DNA from: an uncultured Myroides sp.
GTDB lineage: Bacteria; Bacteroidota; Bacteroidia; Flavobacteriales; Flavobacteriaceae
DNA length: 42,912 nt
Assembly: GCA_913777665.1 (NCBI GenBank)
Contig: CAJYTF010000002.1
Location: forward strand, 1 to 42,912
Reading direction: 5' to 3'
Below the pieces are notes generated by a model that was given only the letters and a program-made list of their open reading frames with translations, did not search any database and was not told where the DNA came from. Every line of letters begins with the position of its first letter. Position 1 is the stretch's first letter. A program made the position numbers and the translations under genes. Shown piece by piece: positions 22,178 through 31,967 of the stretch.

Positions 22178-25100
22178 ATGAGTATCATAAATAGTATCTT
22201 AAAGGCGTTTGTGGGCGATAAATCACAGAAAGACGTAAAGTCCATCCGCCCTATTGTAGATAAAATCAACCAGTATTACAGCTCATTCGAGAATTTATCG
22301 AACGATGAGTTAAGAGAAAAAACTATTTCTTTTAAAGAAAAAATAAAGCAGGCACGTTTTGGTCAGGATTCTAAAATTGCTTCGTACCGCGAAGAATTAG
22401 AGAAAACTACTGACATTGACAAACGCGAAACAATCTATGCTTCTATCGATACTTTAGAGAAAGAAGCTTATACCCTATCGGAAAAAGCTTTATTCGATAT
22501 TTTACCAGAAGCTTTTGCGGTTGTTAAAGAAACGGCTCGTCGTTTCACAAACAACAACGAATTGGTTGTTACTGCTACAGAACAAGACAAGTTGTTTGCA
22601 CAATCTAAAGGTCACGTTCGTATCGAAGGCGATAAAGCAATCTGGTCTAACACATGGGAAGTTGCCGGCAAAATGTTAAGCTGGAACATGGTTCATTACG
22701 ATGTGCAAATGATTGGTGGAACAGTAATTCACCAAGGAAAAATTGCCGAAATGCAAACGGGTGAAGGTAAAACATTGGTATCAACCTCTCCTATTTATCT
22801 TAACGCATTGGCTGGAAACGGCGTACACGTTGTAACGGTGAACGACTACCTTGCAAAACGTGACTGCCAGTGGAATGCCCCTTTGTTTGAATTCCACGGA
22901 TTAACGGTAGATTGTATTGATAATCACCAACCAAACTCATCGGGTCGTCGTGATGCTTATCAGGCAGATATTACTTACGGAACAAATAATGAATTTGGTT
23001 TTGATTACCTACGTGATAACATGGCACATACGCCGGAAGAATTGGTTCAGCGCAAGCACAATTTCGCAATTGTAGATGAGGTGGATTCTGTTTTGGTTGA
23101 TGATGCACGTACTCCGTTGATCATTTCGGGTCCGGTTCCTATGGGCGATCGTCACGAATTTTTAGAATTAAAACCTAAAGTAGATTCATTGGTAGCACAA
23201 CAACGCCAGTTATCGAACCAGTTTTTAACCGAAGCGAAACGTTTAATTAAAGCAGGCGATACTAAACAAGGTGGTTTCAACTTATTGCGTTCGTACCGTG
23301 CATTGCCTAAAAATAAAGCGTTAATCAAGTTTTTATCTGAAGAAGGTGTAAAACAAATTCTTCAAAAAACCGAAAATCATTTTATGCAGGACAACAACCG
23401 CGAAATGAAAAAGGTAGACGAAGGTTTATTGTTCGTGATCAACGAAAAAAACAATCAGGTAGAATTAACAGATAACGGTATCAAAGCATTATCGCAAGGA
23501 ATGGATGAAAATTTCTTCATCTTACCAGATATCGGAACAGAAATTGCCAAAATTGAAAAATTAAACATTTCTGCAGAAGAAATGTCAGAGAAAAAAGAGA
23601 TTTTATTCCAAGATTTCGGAGTAAAATCAGAACGCATCCACACATTAACTCAGTTATTAAAAGCATACGCGTTGTTCGAAAAAGATTCGGAATACGTTGT
23701 GGTTGATAATAAAGTAATGATTGTTGATGAACAAACAGGTCGTATCATGGATGGTCGTCGTTATTCAGACGGATTACACCAAGCGATCGAAGCTAAAGAA
23801 AACGTAAAAATCGAAGCTGCTACCCAAACATTTGCAACCGTTACCTTACAGAATTATTTCCGTATGTACAGCAAGTTGGCAGGTATGACAGGTACTGCAA
23901 TTACAGAAGCAGGCGAATTATGGGAAATCTACAAATTAGACGTTGTTGAAATTCCAACCAACCGCCCAATGGCACGTGAAGATCGTGAAGACAAAATCTA
24001 TCGTTCAATTCGTGAAAAATTCAATGCGGTGATCGATGATGTTGTTGAATTATCAGAAGCTGGTCGTCCAGTATTAATCGGTACCACATCGGTAGAAAAT
24101 TCAGAATTATTAAGCCGTATGTTAAAAATGCGCGGTATTAAGCACAACGTTTTAAATGCAAAATTACATAAGCAAGAAGCGCAAATTGTAGAAGAAGCAG
24201 GAAATCCGGGCGTTGTTACCATTGCAACAAACATGGCTGGTCGTGGTACCGATATCAAGTTAACTGCAGAAGTTAAAGACGCAGGTGGTTTGGCAATTAT
24301 TGGTACAGAACGTCACGATTCTCGTCGTGTAGACCGTCAGTTACGTGGTCGTGCTGGTCGTCAGGGTGATGTTGGTTCATCTCAATTCTATGTTTCGTTA
24401 GAAGATAATTTAATGCGTTTGTTCGGATCAGAGCGTGTTGCTAAGATTATGGACGGAATGGGCTTAAAAGAAGGTGAAGTAATTCAACATTCTTGGATGA
24501 CCAAATCTATCGAGCGTGCACAAAAACGAGTAGAAGAAAACAACTTTGGTGTTCGTAAACGTTTGTTAGAGTATGATGATGTTATGAATGCACAACGTGA
24601 AGTTGTTTACAAACGTCGTCGTCACGCATTACACGGAGATCGTTTAAAGGTTGATATCGCCAATATGATGTTTGATTTATGCGATTATTTGGTTGAAGGA
24701 AACAAAGTAGGAAACGACTTTAAAAATTTCGAATACGATTTAATTAAGATCTTCGGAATGGAATCGCCAGTTACTGCAGATGAATTCAACAAATTAAGCG
24801 ATGCCGAATTAACAGATAAATTATACGAAGTTGCTTATAAAAAATACGTTGCTAAATGCAATGAAAGTGCCGTTGAAGCATTTAAAGTAATTAAAAACGT
24901 ACACGAAAATGGTGGTTACGAACGTATGGTTGTTCCGTTTACCGATGGAATTAAAACCATAAACGTAGTTACCGATTTAAATAAAGCATTTGAAACAGAA
25001 GGAAAAACGTTAATTAATGATTTCGAGAAAAACATTGTTCTTTCTATTGTTGATGAAGCTTGGAAAAAGCACTTACGTAAAATGGACGAGTTAAAACAAT

Positions 25101-25300
25101 CTGTTCAGTTAGCCGTACACGAACAAAAAGATCCTTTATTGGTTTATAAGTTCGAAGCTTTTAACTTGTTTAAAGACACCATGCAAAGCATCAATAAAGA
25201 TGTAATTTCATTCTTAATGAAAGGTGACTTACCAAAACAACCTGAACAAGAACAAAACAATGAACCAGAAATTAGAACAAACGGTTCGTTTACTATTTAA
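22178..25300 (+). CDS. secA: Preprotein translocase ATPase SecA
   Basis: 1040-residue motor of the Sec export pathway that drives unfolded preproteins through SecYEG. Visible parts: Walker A MQTGEGKT (Lys198), AIVDEVDSVLVDDARTPLIIS (Asp300-Glu301), the preprotein-crosslinking region with a flavobacterial-type insertion, TNMAGRGTDIKL and GRAGRQGDVGSSQFY of the second motor domain, and the helical scaffold/wing containing YDDVMNAQREVVYKRRR. The C-terminus ends in an acidic/Q-rich tail (PEQEQNNEPE) and lacks the CxCxSG...CH zinc-binding motif used for SecB binding in proteobacteria. It is monocistronic, with terminators on both sides. Confidence 0.98.
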   Translation: MSIINSILKAFVGDKSQKDVKSIRPIVDKINQYYSSFENLSNDELREKTISFKEKIKQARFGQDSKIASYREELEKTTDIDKRETIYASIDTLEKEAYTLSEKALFDILPEAFAVVKETARRFTNNNELVVTATEQDKLFAQSKGHVRIEGDKAIWSNTWEVAGKMLSWNMVHYDVQMIGGTVIHQGKIAEMQTGEGKTLVSTSPIYLNALAGNGVHVVTVNDYLAKRDCQWNAPLFEFHGLTVDCIDNHQPNSSGRRDAYQADITYGTNNEFGFDYLRDNMAHTPEELVQRKHNFAIVDEVDSVLVDDARTPLIISGPVPMGDRHEFLELKPKVDSLVAQQRQLSNQFLTEAKRLIKAGDTKQGGFNLLRSYRALPKNKALIKFLSEEGVKQILQKTENHFMQDNNREMKKVDEGLLFVINEKNNQVELTDNGIKALSQGMDENFFILPDIGTEIAKIEKLNISAEEMSEKKEILFQDFGVKSERIHTLTQLLKAYALFEKDSEYVVVDNKVMIVDEQTGRIMDGRRYSDGLHQAIEAKENVKIEAATQTFATVTLQNYFRMYSKLAGMTGTAITEAGELWEIYKLDVVEIPTNRPMAREDREDKIYRSIREKFNAVIDDVVELSEAGRPVLIGTTSVENSELLSRMLKMRGIKHNVLNAKLHKQEAQIVEEAGNPGVVTIATNMAGRGTDIKLTAEVKDAGGLAIIGTERHDSRRVDRQLRGRAGRQGDVGSSQFYVSLEDNLMRLFGSERVAKIMDGMGLKEGEVIQHSWMTKSIERAQKRVEENNFGVRKRLLEYDDVMNAQREVVYKRRRHALHGDRLKVDIANMMFDLCDYLVEGNKVGNDFKNFEYDLIKIFGMESPVTADEFNKLSDAELTDKLYEVAYKKYVAKCNESAVEAFKVIKNVHENGGYERMVVPFTDGIKTINVVTDLNKAFETEGKTLINDFEKNIVLSIVDEAWKKHLRKMDELKQSVQLAVHEQKDPLLVYKFEAFNLFKDTMQSINKDVISFLMKGDLPKQPEQEQNNEPEIRTNGSFTI

Positions 25301-25307
25301 TATAAAT

Positions 25308-25343
25308 AAAGTCCTTACTTCCACACAGTAAGGACTTTTTTTG
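25308..25343 (+). terminator. Terminator after secA
   Basis: An 11-bp perfect stem (AAAGTCCTTAC / GTAAGGACTTT) with a 9-nt loop and a T-run. Confidence 0.88.
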
Positions 25344-25346
25344 TAA

Positions 25347-25354
25347 TATCTTTG
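25347..25354 (+). promoter_or_regulatory. -7 promoter box of the outer-membrane protein gene
   Basis: TATCTTTG matches TAnnTTTG. The upstream in-frame ATG at 25356 would lie 2 bp after the box, before the transcription start, so the start at 25374 is chosen. Confidence 0.6.
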
Positions 25355-25373
25355 CATGCAAAATTTAGTAATA

Positions 25374-26219
25374 ATGAAAACGCTACACAAACTGCTTTTG
25401 TTAAGCGGTTTAACTTTAATTAATGTGCGATCTTCTTTTGGGCAAGAAGTTACCACAAACCCTTATACATCAACCAACAAAGGAAAAATATTTGTTTACT
25501 GGGGCGGAAACCGTGGTTTTTATTCCAATTCTGACATTCATTTTAAAGGAGATGATTTTGATTTTACCGTGAAAGATGCCACTGCACACGACAAACCAAA
25601 AGGCTGGCACATAGATTATATCAACCCGACAAAAATGACCATTCCGCAGACTAATTTGCGTGTGGGATATTTCATCACAGATAATTATAGTGTTTCTATT
25701 GGTGTTGATCACATGAAATACGTCATGACACAAAACCAAGAGGCTGTCGTTACAGGAAACTATCCGAACCAAGGTACTTATGGTGAAGTGCTTCCAAACG
25801 GAAAAACCAAACTTACCGAAGATTTTTTAATGTTTGAACATACCGATGGTTTAAATTATGTAAATGCCGAAATTGCACGTCACAAAGATTTCTCAAAATA
25901 TTTAGGTATTACAAATACCGATAAAATTCAGTTTAATGGTTTAGTTGGTGTGGGCGCTGGAGTTTTATATCCAAAAACAAATGCCACCGTTTTAGGTCGT
26001 GAACGTCACGACGATTTTAAAGTTGCCGGTTGGGGTGTCTCTGCAAAAGCAGGGGTAAATGCTACCTTTTATAAGCACTTTTTTATTCAATACGAATGGA
26101 AATTTGGTTATATCGATATTACAAAAGCTCCAATTATCTTGAACAACGATGCTTATGCATCGCATCATTTTACTTTTAATCAGGGGATATTTGCGGTAGG
26201 CGGTATTTTTAGACTGTAA
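25374..26219 (+). CDS. Outer-membrane beta-barrel protein, unknown function
   Basis: 281-residue exported protein with signal peptide (KTLHKLLLLSGLTLINVRSSFGQ). The mature protein has repeated outward-facing strands (GKIFVYWGGNRGFY, NLRVGYFITDNYSVSIGVDHMKYVM, FNGLVGVGAGVLYP, WGVSAKAGVNATFY, FFIQYEWKFGYIDI) and ends FAVGGIFRL with a C-terminal aromatic-hydrophobic strand typical of barrels. I do not recognise a named family. It stands alone between the secA terminator and the rimO promoter. Confidence 0.7.
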   Translation: MKTLHKLLLLSGLTLINVRSSFGQEVTTNPYTSTNKGKIFVYWGGNRGFYSNSDIHFKGDDFDFTVKDATAHDKPKGWHIDYINPTKMTIPQTNLRVGYFITDNYSVSIGVDHMKYVMTQNQEAVVTGNYPNQGTYGEVLPNGKTKLTEDFLMFEHTDGLNYVNAEIARHKDFSKYLGITNTDKIQFNGLVGVGAGVLYPKTNATVLGRERHDDFKVAGWGVSAKAGVNATFYKHFFIQYEWKFGYIDITKAPIILNNDAYASHHFTFNQGIFAVGGIFRL

Positions 26220-26246
26220 TTAACGTTTTAATAGAAATTAAAAACG

Positions 26247-26254
26247 TAATTTTG
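26247..26254 (+). promoter_or_regulatory. -7 promoter box of rimO
   Basis: TAATTTTG, matching TAnnTTTG, 20 bp before the start codon. Confidence 0.6.
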
Positions 26255-26273
26255 CATCCTCAATTTTAAATCT

Positions 26274-27590
26274 ATGAGAACTAAATCTTTAAAGAAAAAT
26301 AAAATCAACGTTGTTACCCTTGGGTGTTCTAAAAATGTTTACGACAGTGAAGTTTTAATGGGACAGTTAAAAGCAAGCGGTAAAGATGTTACACACGAAG
26401 CTGCCAATAATGAGGCAAATATCGTGGTAATTAACACCTGTGGTTTTATTAACAATGCAAAAGAAGAATCTGTAAACACGATTTTAGATTATGTAGACAG
26501 AAAAGAACAAGGTTTAGTAGATAAAATTTTTGTAACCGGATGTTTATCTGAACGATACAAACCAGATTTGGAAGCAGAGATTCCAGATGTGGATCAATAT
26601 TTTGGAACCACCGAATTACCTTTACTTTTAAAAGCATTAGGTGCCGATTATAAGCACGAATTATTGGGCGAACGTTTAACTACAACTCCTAAAAATTACG
26701 CTTACTTAAAGATTTCTGAAGGATGCGATCGTCCGTGTTCGTTTTGTGCAATACCTTTAATGCGTGGAAAACATGCTTCGCAACCTATTGAAAAATTGGT
26801 TAAAGAAGCAGAAAATTTAGCAAAAGACGGTGTAAAAGAATTAATTTTAATTGCGCAAGATTTAACATATTATGGGTTGGATCTATACAAAAAACGTAAC
26901 CTTGCAGAATTGCTTGAAAACCTTGTAAAGGTTGAAGGAATTGAATGGATACGTCTACACTACGCCTTCCCTACCGGTTTTCCAATGGACGTTTTAGAAT
27001 TAATGAAACGCGAACCAAAAATCTGTAATTATATCGATATTCCGTTGCAGCACATTGCAGACAACGTTTTAAAATCAATGCGTCGCGGAACAACTTATGC
27101 AAAAACAACGCAACTTTTAAAAGACTTTAGAGCCGCTGTTCCGGGAATTACCATTCGTACAACTTTAATTGTAGGATATCCTGGTGAAACCCAAGAAGAT
27201 TTCGAAATCCTTAAAAATTGGGTAAAAGAAATGCGTTTTGAGCGTTTGGGTTGTTTTACCTACTCACACGAAGAAAACACGCACGCTTATTTGTTAGAAG
27301 ATGATGTTCCTGCTGATGTTAAACAAGATCGTGCAAACGAAATCATGGACATTCAAGCTCAGATTTCATGGGATTTGAATCAAGAAAAAATTGGTAAAAC
27401 ATTCCGTTGTATTATCGACAGAAAAGAAGGAAATAATTTTATTGCAAGAACCGAATTTGATTCACCAGATGTTGATAACGAAGTACTAATTGATGCATCA
27501 AAGCACTACTTAAAAACAGGCGAATTTGTAGATATTGAAATTTACGACGCTACCGAATTTGATTTATACGGAACACCTATATCTAAATAA
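26274..27590 (+). CDS. rimO: Ribosomal protein S12 methylthiotransferase RimO
   Basis: 438-residue radical-SAM enzyme that adds a methylthio group to the conserved aspartate of ribosomal protein S12. The N-terminal MTTase domain has its three cluster cysteines Cys18 (VTLGCSKN), Cys56 (INTCGF) and Cys90 (VTGCLSE). The radical-SAM domain has Cys151-x3-Cys155-x2-Cys158 (CDRPCSFC). A C-terminal TRAM domain starts near residue 375. The LGCSKNVYDSE start and the YAFPTGFP segment fit RimO better than MiaB. Monocistronic, with a terminator at 27597-27622. Confidence 0.96.
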   Translation: MRTKSLKKNKINVVTLGCSKNVYDSEVLMGQLKASGKDVTHEAANNEANIVVINTCGFINNAKEESVNTILDYVDRKEQGLVDKIFVTGCLSERYKPDLEAEIPDVDQYFGTTELPLLLKALGADYKHELLGERLTTTPKNYAYLKISEGCDRPCSFCAIPLMRGKHASQPIEKLVKEAENLAKDGVKELILIAQDLTYYGLDLYKKRNLAELLENLVKVEGIEWIRLHYAFPTGFPMDVLELMKREPKICNYIDIPLQHIADNVLKSMRRGTTYAKTTQLLKDFRAAVPGITIRTTLIVGYPGETQEDFEILKNWVKEMRFERLGCFTYSHEENTHAYLLEDDVPADVKQDRANEIMDIQAQISWDLNQEKIGKTFRCIIDRKEGNNFIARTEFDSPDVDNEVLIDASKHYLKTGEFVDIEIYDATEFDLYGTPISK

Positions 27591-27596
27591 AAACCT

Positions 27597-27623
27597 AACC
27601 GAAAGTGTATCTTTCGGTTTTTT
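27597..27623 (+). terminator. Terminator after rimO
   Basis: A 9-bp stem (AACCGAAAG / CTTTCGGTT) with a 5-nt loop and a T-run. Confidence 0.85.
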
Positions 27624-27637
27624 ATTGATTTAAAACT

Positions 27638-28555
27638 ATGTCAAGTATTATTCTGCTTTTTCTTTGTTTGCTTATTGGTATTGTTATTCAGCGTGTAAAA
27701 AACTTTCCAAAAAACACCGCAACCGTATTAAATCAATACATATTATTTGTAGCATTGCCGGCAATGGCATTGCATTATCTGCCCAAAATAAAATTAAGTT
27801 GGGATTTACTTTTACCGGCATCTGTAGCTTGGATTGCCTTTGGATTATCCTTTGTACTTTTTAATTTTTTAGGAAAGATCTACAACTGGTCTAAAAAACT
27901 AACCGGTTGTTTAATCATTACCGCAGGTTTAGGAAATACCTCATTTGTGGGAATTCCGATTATTCAGGCTTTATATGGCGAAGAAGGTTTAAACACCTTA
28001 ATTATTGTTGATCTTCCGGGAACTTTCGTAGTACTTTCAACCGTTGGCGTTTTAGTAGCAACCATGTATTCCAACCAAAAAGGAACAGGCGAATCGATCC
28101 TAAAAAAAATGTTCCGCTTCCCTCCTTTATTGGCATTTTTAGTCGGATTGACAATGGTTTTATTTCAAATTGATTTCCCGGATGCGTTAAGTACCACTTT
28201 TAAGCAATTATCGGCAACCATATCACCTGTTGCATTAATTTCAGTTGGATATCAACTAAAATTTAAAACTTATGGCAAGCACTTTAAATTTTTGATATTA
28301 GGATTATCTTTCCAGTTGATTATACTGCCATTTGTGATTTTAGCTTTGTTCTATTTTTTATTGGGAAAAACCGATTTAGCAACCAAAGTTTGTATCATTG
28401 AAGCCGCCATGGGACCCATGATCACCGGCGCCATATTAGCATCAACCCACGGATTAAAACCCGAATTAAGCAATATGATGGTAGGTTATGGCATTCCGTT
28501 ATCGTTTATAACTATTGCCGGTTGGTATTTAGTTGTGGAGTGTTTGTTGAGGTAA
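27638..28555 (+). CDS. AEC-family (auxin efflux carrier-like) transporter
   Basis: 305-residue permease with about ten membrane helices. The family pattern is visible in the first helix pair (LLFLCLLIGIVIQRVKNFP, then LNQYILFVALPAMALHYLPK), in LIITAGLGNTSFVGIPIIQALYGEEGL with its conserved N-x-x-F-x-G-x-P, and in SPVALISVGYQL. It exports or imports small organic anions in the bile/arsenite/riboflavin superfamily; the substrate is unknown. It starts 15 bp after the rimO terminator. Confidence 0.87.
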   Translation: MSSIILLFLCLLIGIVIQRVKNFPKNTATVLNQYILFVALPAMALHYLPKIKLSWDLLLPASVAWIAFGLSFVLFNFLGKIYNWSKKLTGCLIITAGLGNTSFVGIPIIQALYGEEGLNTLIIVDLPGTFVVLSTVGVLVATMYSNQKGTGESILKKMFRFPPLLAFLVGLTMVLFQIDFPDALSTTFKQLSATISPVALISVGYQLKFKTYGKHFKFLILGLSFQLIILPFVILALFYFLLGKTDLATKVCIIEAAMGPMITGAILASTHGLKPELSNMMVGYGIPLSFITIAGWYLVVECLLR

Positions 28556-28585
28556 CAATTTTATGACAAGAATTAAACTTAGCTC

Positions 28586-28741
28586 TTAAATAAGCATTCA
28601 GTTGATTGTAGGATTGATGGTTTAAATCTATATTATTAAAATCTAACTGCTATTAAATTAAAACAAAAAAGCCTGCAATTGCTTGCAGACTTAGAGCTAA
28701 AGAAAATGTCTTATTTAAAACATTTATGATTTCCAAAAATA
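28586..28741 (-). ncRNA. Possible structured RNA in a 404-bp gene-free gap
   Basis: The gap 28556-28959 shows no plausible gene. On the minus strand, a TATTTTTG box (28741-28734) is followed about 45 bp later by a 9-bp hairpin (28669-28692, one mismatch) and a run of six T, a minus-strand terminator with no gene before it. In addition 28586-28598 is complementary to 28705-28718 with one bulge, enclosing the hairpin. A short RNA is possible, but no -33 box was found. No recognised family. Confidence 0.25.
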
Positions 28742-28959
28742 GTTATAAAAAACAACTGATAAATTAGAATTCAATTAGAAAATTCACGTGCTTGCTCTTT
28801 GTAATTAAAATGCCAATTTTAATCATTTTTAAAATACAATTAACAATAAAAAAGCAGTGAATCTTTGAAACAGAGCCATATAATTTTTTTATTTTTACAT
28901 CGATTTAAATAGTTCAAATAACTATTCAATTAATCAACAACCGTAAGGAAAAGCTTTAT

Positions 28960-30630
28960 ATGGCAAAAAATACACAGACAGAATTTAACAGCAGAAAACT
29001 GTTTACCTATATAACAAAAGAAAAAAAAGACGTAGCCAGTATTTATATCTATGCCATTTTAAGTGGTTTGGTGCAGTTAAGTATACCGTTGGGTATACAG
29101 GCAATTGTAAGTTACGTTATGGGTGCTACTATGGTTACCTCTTTATATATTCTTATTGGTTTTGTGGTTTTCGGAACCTTCTTGGCAGGTTTTTTCCGTA
29201 TCCGCGTTATGCAGATCATTGAAAAAATCCAACAGAAATTGTTTGTAGAATATTCGTTGGCGTTTGCAGAAAAGTTACCTAAAACCAATCTGGCAACAAC
29301 AAAAAAATACTACCTGCCAGAATTGGTGAACCGTTTTTTCGATGTTCCCAACCTGCAAAAAGGTATTTCTAAAATATTGCTCGAAATCCCTACTGCCTTA
29401 ATTCAAATCGTATTCGGAATTATATTATTATCGTTCTATCACCCGTGGTTTCTTGTTTTTGGCGCATTGGTATTTATCCTTGTTATTGTTATTTTTCGAT
29501 TCACATCAAGCTCGGGTATCGAATCAAGCTTGAAAGAAAGCGATAAAAAATACGAAGTAGCATCGTGGTTAGAAGACATTGCCGGATCGGTAAAAACATT
29601 TAAAATCAATTCTAAAAGCGATACCCATTTAAAGGGAACAGACAACCGAGTGTTATCATACCTTACACACCGTACCAGCCATTTTAAAGTATTGTTGCTG
29701 CAATATTGGACTATTGTTCTATTTAAAGTACTTATTACGTTGCTGATGCTCTCTATAGGTACCTACCTGCTTATCAATCAAGAGTTGAACATCGGGGCTT
29801 TCGTTGCTGCAGAAATTGTTGTTTTAACGATACTTACCGCGGTTGAAAAGCTGATTAAAAGTTTGGAAAGTTATTATGATGTGATTACATCGCTTACCAA
29901 ATTGAGTAAAGTAACCGAATTGCCAGAGGAAAACGATTCCAACATTGAAATTCCTGACGGTAAAGATGGTATGGAAATCATTTTTAAAGATGTAAGCATT
30001 CATTTTAACGATCAAAAACCGATCATCAACAACATTAATTTTGAAATACCCGAAAACAGTCTAACCGTCATAAAAGGTTATTTAGGATCGGGTAAATCAT
30101 TATTATTGAACATGATGGCAGGTTTTTACGAGCCTACCAACGGAACCATTTTGTTTGATAAAGTGCCGTTAAGCAATATAAACAAAGCTACTTTCAGAGA
30201 ACAAACCGGAATTTATCTGGAAGATATGCACATTATTAAAGGCACACTTTTAGACAATATTACGCTTGATAAAGAAAATTATCAGACACAAGATGTACTG
30301 AATTTAGCAGAAGAATGGGGTATCGAAGATTTTTCGAGTCAGTTTACCCAAGGATTATTAACTCCGTTAAGCGATACCGATACCGAGCTTTCTTTCAGCT
30401 CCCGCAAAAAAATATTGTTGTTGCGTGCCATGTTAGGTAATAAACGTCTGTTGTTATTGGAAGATCCTGTGGACGGAATGGATCAGGATTTTGCAGAGAA
30501 AATGACTGCTTACTTGAAAAAGATCAAATTAAAAACAACCATTGTAATTGTTTCGGAAAACGAGCAGATAGTAGACGCGGCAGATCATATCTTATCGGTA
30601 CAAAACGGCAATGTCATCCACATTAAATAA
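28960..30630 (+). CDS. ABC exporter-type protein with degenerate ATPase domain
   Basis: 556-residue half-transporter with HlyB-like layout but no N-terminal peptidase domain. The membrane domain has about six helices (residues 25-330), and the nucleotide-binding domain runs from about 340 to 556. Walker A is intact (GYLGSGKS, 373-380). The rest is altered: the Q-loop Gln is Glu421 (YLEDM), the signature LSGGQ is LSFSS (477-481), the Walker B Asp-Glu is swapped to Glu501-Asp502 (LLLLEDP), and the H-loop His is Glu533 (IVSENEQ). It probably binds nucleotide but hydrolyses it weakly or not at all. It is first in an operon with HlyD and TolC homologues, which points to a type I-like export assembly. 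Confidence 0.85.
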   Translation: MAKNTQTEFNSRKLFTYITKEKKDVASIYIYAILSGLVQLSIPLGIQAIVSYVMGATMVTSLYILIGFVVFGTFLAGFFRIRVMQIIEKIQQKLFVEYSLAFAEKLPKTNLATTKKYYLPELVNRFFDVPNLQKGISKILLEIPTALIQIVFGIILLSFYHPWFLVFGALVFILVIVIFRFTSSSGIESSLKESDKKYEVASWLEDIAGSVKTFKINSKSDTHLKGTDNRVLSYLTHRTSHFKVLLLQYWTIVLFKVLITLLMLSIGTYLLINQELNIGAFVAAEIVVLTILTAVEKLIKSLESYYDVITSLTKLSKVTELPEENDSNIEIPDGKDGMEIIFKDVSIHFNDQKPIINNINFEIPENSLTVIKGYLGSGKSLLLNMMAGFYEPTNGTILFDKVPLSNINKATFREQTGIYLEDMHIIKGTLLDNITLDKENYQTQDVLNLAEEWGIEDFSSQFTQGLLTPLSDTDTELSFSSRKKILLLRAMLGNKRLLLLEDPVDGMDQDFAEKMTAYLKKIKLKTTIVIVSENEQIVDAADHILSVQNGNVIHIK

Positions 30631-30662
30631 AAAGGGTCCTAAAAATTAAAGAAGTAACATCG

Positions 30663-31967
30663 ATGAAACCAAAATCGTTTGAAAACATATATCATGTTCA
30701 CAGAAATTCACGAGTAAAAAGGTGGTTCTATATTTTTATGGCACTTGCTATTATTACTCTTTTTCTACCGTGGACACAAAATATAAAAACTACGGGAACA
30801 GTAACCACGCTTTATCAGGAACAACGTCCGCAAATGCTTAATTCGCCCATTCCCGGACGAATTACCAAATGGCACGTAAAAAACGGCGATTACGTTAAAA
30901 AAGGCGATACCATTTTGCAACTTTCTGAAATTAAGGAAGATTATATGGATCCGATGCTACTTTCACGTACCGAAGATCAGGTGGAAGCCAAAAAAGGCGT
31001 GCGTGATTTTTACGAAGCAAAAATTGGAACTACAGACGCCCAGCTTGAAGCATTAAACAGTGCGCGCGAACTGAAACTGCAACAGTTAAAAGTAAAAATC
31101 CAGCAGCTGAACAACAAACTGGCTGCAGAAGAAGCCGAATTAAAAGCAGCAAACAACGAACTGAATCTTTCGGCAGACCAATACGAACGTCAACAAAAAA
31201 TGTACGATGAAGGCTTGGTATCGCTTACACAGTTCCAGCAACGCAGTGTATCGTACCAAAACGCGTTAGCCAAAAAAACCGCAGCCGAAAACAAACTGGC
31301 GCAAACCCGACAAGAAATCATCACGGTAAACATAGAACAAAATGCCACCGTACAAGATTATACTGAAAAATTGAGCAAGATTCAAGGCGAACGTTTTACA
31401 AGCATGGGACAAATTGAAAGCAGTACAGGCGAAATTGCCAAACTGGAAAGTCAAATGTCTAACTATAAAATCCGTCAGGGATTGTATTATGTTCTGGCAT
31501 CGCAAGACGGGCAAATTGTTCAATTGAGCAAATCGGGTATTGGTGAAATATTAAAAGACGGAGAAAGCATCGGCTCTATCGTTCCGCTAAATGTGGATTA
31601 TGCCGTTGAAATCTACATAAAACCGGTAGATCTTCCTTTAGTAAAACCTGGGCAGCGGGTTATGTGTATTTTCGATGGTTTTCCTGCAATTGTTTTTTCG
31701 GGCTGGCCTAACACCAGTTACGGAGTCTTTGCCGGTAAAGTAATTGCCGTTGAAAGCAACATAACCACCAACGGACTTTTCAAGGCACTGGTTGTTGAAG
31801 AAAAAGGTAAAAAACCATGGCCGCCCCAAATAAAAATGGGTGCCGGCGTTCAGGGAATCGCTATCTTGAACGATGTGCCGATCTGGTACGAATTGTGGCG
31901 AAACATCAACGGTTTCCCTGCCGATTACTATACCGTGAAAACCGATAAATCTACCCAGAAAAAATGA
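30663..31967 (+). CDS. HlyD-family membrane-fusion protein
   Basis: 434-residue periplasmic adaptor. A cytosolic stub is followed by one membrane helix (residues about 21-37, WFYIFMALAIITLFLPW). A biotinyl-lipoyl half-motif (SPIPGRITKWHVKNGDYVKKGDTILQL) precedes a long alpha-hairpin coiled coil (about 110-270), which is followed by the second half (LASQDGQIVQLSKSGIGEILKDGESIGSIVPL) and a beta-barrel domain. It would link the inner-membrane ABC protein to TolC. It starts 32 bp after the ABC gene, and its stop overlaps the TolC start (ATGA). Confidence 0.92.
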   Translation: MKPKSFENIYHVHRNSRVKRWFYIFMALAIITLFLPWTQNIKTTGTVTTLYQEQRPQMLNSPIPGRITKWHVKNGDYVKKGDTILQLSEIKEDYMDPMLLSRTEDQVEAKKGVRDFYEAKIGTTDAQLEALNSARELKLQQLKVKIQQLNNKLAAEEAELKAANNELNLSADQYERQQKMYDEGLVSLTQFQQRSVSYQNALAKKTAAENKLAQTRQEIITVNIEQNATVQDYTEKLSKIQGERFTSMGQIESSTGEIAKLESQMSNYKIRQGLYYVLASQDGQIVQLSKSGIGEILKDGESIGSIVPLNVDYAVEIYIKPVDLPLVKPGQRVMCIFDGFPAIVFSGWPNTSYGVFAGKVIAVESNITTNGLFKALVVEEKGKKPWPPQIKMGAGVQGIAILNDVPIWYELWRNINGFPADYYTVKTDKSTQKK

